Shown piece after piece: positions 5,890 to 8,188 of a stretch of 8,188 nt of DNA. The notes beneath the pieces are model-generated. The model was not told the origin of the DNA and made no database searches. It was given only the letters and a program-made list of their open reading frames with translations. This stretch comes from Chloroflexota bacterium. Lineage in GTDB: Bacteria; Chloroflexota; Anaerolineae; B4-G1. Within the stretch, counting starts at the first letter, position 1; every line of letters begins with the position of its first letter. Both the position numbers and the translations under genes were made by a program. The stretch covers positions 1-8,188 of the forward strand of contig QMOE01000079.1 of assembly GCA_003648125.1 (NCBI GenBank), given 5' to 3'.

Positions 5890-5918
5890 ATGGTACAACA
5901 AAAGCTCGGTTTGGACAA
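5890..5918 (-). promoter_or_regulatory. Putative promoter of the ferredoxin-FAD oxidoreductase
   Basis: On the minus strand, TTGTCC (plus 5913-5918), a 17-nt spacer and TACCAT (plus 5890-5895) form a moderate promoter. Transcription would begin near 5883, about 30 nt before the ATG at 5853. Its -35 overlaps the -35 of the divergent promoter on the other strand. Confidence 0.45.
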
Positions 5919-5939
5919 GCAGAGCCAGAGTGATATACT
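5911..5939 (+). promoter_or_regulatory. Putative promoter of the small membrane protein gene
   Basis: TTGGAC (5911-5916; TGGACA one base later fits the consensus better), a 16-17-nt spacer and TATACT (5934-5939) precede the membrane protein gene. Transcription would begin near 5946, leaving a leader of about 18 nt that is mostly the ribosome-binding site AAGAGGTGAT (5951-5960). Confidence 0.55.
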
Positions 5940-5963
5940 TGTCCCAGAATAAGAGGTGATTTG

Positions 5964-6383
5964 ATGAACCAAAACCGAGTTGCTCTCTGGTTGGCCCGGC
6001 TGGCGCTGGCCGTGGTGTTCTGCTTCAACGTCAACTGCGCGTTGGCCTTTATCGCCCGGCCGGGAGCTTTTGCCCCTGGGTTCGAGGTGAGCGGGCTGCC
6101 GGGAGAGGCACTCGTCCGCGGAATGGGCATTCTATTCCTGATGTGGAACGTGACCTATCCACTGGCGATCTGGAACCCCCAGCGCTACCGCTGGCTATTC
6201 GTCATCATCATCGTGCAGCAGGTGATTGGACTGGCGGGCGAGACGTGGATGCTGCTGGCTCTGCCGCCGGGCCACGCGCCGCTGGCGACGACCGGCTGGC
6301 GATTTATCCTCTTTGATAGCGGAGGGTTGCTGGCGATGCTCGTCAGCTTTGCTCTGCTGCAAGTGACCGGGAAAAGCCGGTAG
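5964..6383 (+). CDS. Small four-helix membrane protein of unknown function
   Basis: A 139-aa integral membrane protein. Hydrophobic segments are at about residues 9-31, 49-70, 76-100 and 112-133, with basic residues near the N-terminus (NQNR) and at the C-terminus (GKSR). The first loop (about 32-48, RPGAFAPGFEVSGLPGEA) is the most distinctive part. Size and four-helix layout recall DoxX-like small membrane proteins, but I see no diagnostic motif and do not assign that family. The ATG at 5964 is preferred over the TTG at 5961 because AAGAGGTGAT, almost a perfect complement of the 16S 3' end, puts GAGG 7 nt before the ATG and only 4 nt before the TTG. It is divergent from the flavoprotein with a shared promoter region. 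Its last 41 nt overlap the end of the DUF512 gene on the other strand. Confidence 0.82.
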   Translation: MNQNRVALWLARLALAVVFCFNVNCALAFIARPGAFAPGFEVSGLPGEALVRGMGILFLMWNVTYPLAIWNPQRYRWLFVIIIVQQVIGLAGETWMLLALPPGHAPLATTGWRFILFDSGGLLAMLVSFALLQVTGKSR

Positions 6384-7587
6384 CCACCTCCCGCCCCAGC
6401 GCCTCCCCCACCTCACGCGGCCACATCCCATCCAACGATTGTCCCTCCGGCCCACCAAACATCGCCGGGGGCAACAGGACCACATCACCCAAGTTCCGCC
6501 CCTGCAACTGCGCCGCCACATCCCGCCCCGTCAATAGTCCCGCCACCGTCACCGTCTCGCCGAAAAAGCGGTTGACCACTGGCGCGACCTCCACGGAGGG
6601 GCCTGCCACGAGGGAACGTAACAGCGGGGCAAAGAGCGTCCCCGTCACCAGGGTTTGTGATGTGTGAGAGGCGAGGCGCGGCGCGCGATCAATGAACCGC
6701 CTGACCAGCCCGACGCCATTTTCGGTCAGGTCAAGTCCGTCGTATGCCTCCGCCGGAGGGACATCCTCGCCCAGTCGCAAATACCACTCGTCGGAGAGAT
6801 AGGTAAAGTTGACGCCCAATCGCTCCCGCAGCCGCGCCTGCCAGCCGACTACCCGCTCAAAGACGGCCCGCATCTCGGCATCCGTATGCACGCGACAATT
6901 ACCTCGGTGATACTTTGTCAACCCCACCGGCACGACGCTGGCCGAGCGCACCGCCGGATATAGATCAGCCAGGTCAGCGATGGAACGATCCAGATGGGAA
7001 CCGTCATTACGGCCGGGGGTCACTACGATTTGGGTATGCGCCTCGACACCCAAATCAGCCAGGCGGCGCAGTTGGGCCGTCACGTCGGAGGCGGCGGGGT
7101 TGCCGAGAATGTAGCGGCGTAGATCGGGGTCGGTGGCGTGGACCGAGACGTAGAGCGGGCTGAGATGCTGCTCACCGATGCGCTGCCAGTCCGATTCGTC
7201 CAGATTGGTCAGCGTGATATAGTTGCCAAAGAGAAAAGAGTAACGATAATCATCGTCCTTGACGTACAAGGAGCGGCGCAACCCCGGCCCCATCTGGGCG
7301 ACAAAGCAGAACTCGCAGCGATTGTTGCAGCGGCGGATACCGTCAAAAGCGGGCTGGACAAACTCGAGGCCCAACGGCTCGCCATATCGCCGCTCGGCCT
7401 GGCGGGTGAACTCGCGCCCCTCCCGCCGCACGCGCAGCGTCAACCGCTCCTCGGCCGAGTAGAATCGAACGTCAATCACATCCCGCAGCGGACGGTCGTT
7501 GATGGAACAAAGCTCATCTCCCACCCGCAAGCCAACCTGCTCGGCCAGGCTGCCGGCAGCGATGGCGGCAATCAATCCAACGGGCAT
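6343..7587 (-). CDS. DUF512 family protein: PDZ-like domain plus radical SAM-type cysteine motif
   Basis: A 414-aa protein of the DUF512 family. Residues 1-60 are PDZ-like (GSLAEQVGLRVGDELCSIN, with DVIDVRFY after it). A radical-SAM-type CxxxCxxC follows at C87, C91 and C94 (RRCNNRCEFCFVAQM), where a [4Fe-4S] cluster and S-adenosylmethionine would bind. YSFLFGNYITLTNL and PLYVSVHATDPDLR belong to the barrel, and the DUF512 region runs from about residue 200 to the end. Homologues are widespread in Firmicutes, often beside der (engA), and in Cyanobacteria; no reaction is established to my knowledge. The ATG at 7587 has GAGGGG a few nt upstream and lies inside the end of cmk (16-nt overlap), so the two are probably cotranscribed and coupled. 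The 3' end overlaps the membrane protein gene by 41 nt, so the last dozen residues may be lineage-specific. Confidence 0.9.
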   Translation of the reverse strand: MPVGLIAAIAAGSLAEQVGLRVGDELCSINDRPLRDVIDVRFYSAEERLTLRVRREGREFTRQAERRYGEPLGLEFVQPAFDGIRRCNNRCEFCFVAQMGPGLRRSLYVKDDDYRYSFLFGNYITLTNLDESDWQRIGEQHLSPLYVSVHATDPDLRRYILGNPAASDVTAQLRRLADLGVEAHTQIVVTPGRNDGSHLDRSIADLADLYPAVRSASVVPVGLTKYHRGNCRVHTDAEMRAVFERVVGWQARLRERLGVNFTYLSDEWYLRLGEDVPPAEAYDGLDLTENGVGLVRRFIDRAPRLASHTSQTLVTGTLFAPLLRSLVAGPSVEVAPVVNRFFGETVTVAGLLTGRDVAAQLQGRNLGDVVLLPPAMFGGPEGQSLDGMWPREVGEALGREVATGFSRSLAAEQS

Positions 7588-8188
7588 TCCCGCCCCTCGA
7601 TGAGCCGCTCCGCCTCAGTCAGCACCTCCTCGATGCTCAAGTCGGTCGTATCCAAGATAACAGCGCCCTCGGCCACGCGCAGTGGCGATGCTTTGCGATT
7701 ACTGTCAATTTCGTCGCGGCGGCGCATCGAAGCCAATACCATCTCGTAATCGGCCTCCCCCCCACGCGCCCGCTCCTCCCGCCAGCGGCGTCGCGCTCGC
7801 TCCTCGACGCTGGCGTCCAGGTAGATTTTGAGATCGGCTTCTGGCAGGACGATGGTGCCAATATCGCGCCCCACCATCACGACCGGCCCTTCCGCCGCCA
7901 CTCGTCGCTGTTGACGCACCAACGCCCGCCGCACACCCGGATAAGCCGAGACGAACGAGACGTTGCCATTCACCTCCAGCGTGCGGATGGCCCAGGTGAC
8001 GTCCGCCCCATCGGCCAGAACTGTGTACTGACGTCCATCGTCCAACGTCGGCGGGATAACGTCAATATCGAGTTGCTCCGCCAAGGCTGTCACCGCCGGT
8101 TCGTCCGCGATGAGAATGCTCCGTTCCAACGCCGCCCAGGTCACAGCGCGGTACATCACACCAGTGTCAAAGTAAAGATAGCCCAGTC
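7572..8188 (-). CDS. cmk: Cytidylate (CMP) kinase, lacking its N-terminus at the window edge
   Basis: CMP kinase converts CMP and dCMP to the diphosphates with ATP. The reading frame is open to the right edge: upstream of the first in-window ATG (8159) it reads LGYLYFDTGVMYRAV, the conserved D-T-G-x-M-Y-R motif of Cmk. The true start and the P-loop (GxxGSGKS) therefore lie beyond base 8188. Further motifs are GRDIGTIVLPEADLKIYLDA (NMP-kinase core), an Arg-rich lid (ERARRRWREERARGG) and the helix with RRRDEIDSNR, followed by ILDTTDLSIEEV near the C-terminus, as in the family. About 205 residues are present, matching a full length near 225. The stop (7574-7572) lies inside the start of the DUF512 gene. 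Both are on the minus strand and likely in one operon. Confidence 0.95.
   Translation of the reverse strand, partial: LGYLYFDTGVMYRAVTWAALERSILIADEPAVTALAEQLDIDVIPPTLDDGRQYTVLADGADVTWAIRTLEVNGNVSFVSAYPGVRRALVRQQRRVAAEGPVVMVGRDIGTIVLPEADLKIYLDASVEERARRRWREERARGGEADYEMVLASMRRRDEIDSNRKASPLRVAEGAVILDTTDLSIEEVLTEAERLIEGRECPLD

Noticed and set aside
5854..5901. Longer flavoprotein start at TTG 5901, adding 16 residues
   Set aside because: The extension lacks family similarity, the predicted -10 (5890-5895) lies within it, and the ATG at 5853 has a well-placed GAGGA.
1..8188. tRNA, rRNA, CRISPR array, defence island or phage module
   Set aside because: No cloverleaf-like sequence, spaced direct repeats, integrase, nuclease or phage structural gene is visible. 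The gaps between genes are short and accounted for.

Overview
The window looks like a chromosomal segment from a bacterium, most likely of the phylum Chloroflexota (Anaerolineae-like). This placement is an inference from three things: the short EF-Ts, the long acidic tail on ribosomal protein S2, and the mix of a soluble cyclic-nucleotide-domain histidine kinase with a PDZ/radical-SAM DUF512 protein. It was not established by any search. No rRNA, tRNA, CRISPR array or phage gene is visible.

Left part (1-1947, all minus strand): the conserved translation operon rpsB-tsf-pyrH, read right to left, with pyrH cut by the window edge. A good promoter lies in the last codons of the gene upstream of rpsB. 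It gives a leader of about 120 nt carrying two hairpins.

Middle (1948-4234): two divergent regulatory genes. On the minus strand is an OmpR-type response regulator whose receiver domain has lost most of its phosphorylation pocket. On the plus strand is a soluble histidine kinase with an N-terminal cyclic-nucleotide-binding domain. The gap between them holds two promoters, one of which should give a leaderless kinase mRNA. Between the promoters sits a 90-bp palindromic insertion (a MITE) with 12-bp terminal inverted repeats and a 9-bp target-site duplication. The kinase gene overlaps tail to tail with a 43-codon ORF whose sequence resembles the end of DUF4139 proteins.

Right part (4231-8188): a minus-strand flavoprotein with two N-terminal [4Fe-4S] clusters fused to a phytoene-desaturase/retinol-saturase-like FAD domain, translationally coupled (ATGA) to the 43-codon ORF. 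It is divergent from a small four-helix membrane protein of unknown function, and the two divergent promoters share their -35 sequence. The membrane gene overlaps tail to tail with a PDZ/radical-SAM DUF512 protein gene. That gene in turn overlaps the end of cmk (CMP kinase), which runs off the right edge.

Two groups make functional sense from known families: rpsB-tsf-pyrH (translation and UMP phosphorylation) and the kinase/regulator pair (probable signalling). The flavoprotein, the membrane protein, the small ORF and the DUF512 protein have no assignable substrate. The least ordinary items are the MITE between divergent signalling promoters, the pseudo-receiver/cNMP-kinase pair, the ferredoxin-CrtI fusion and the coupled 43-codon ORF.
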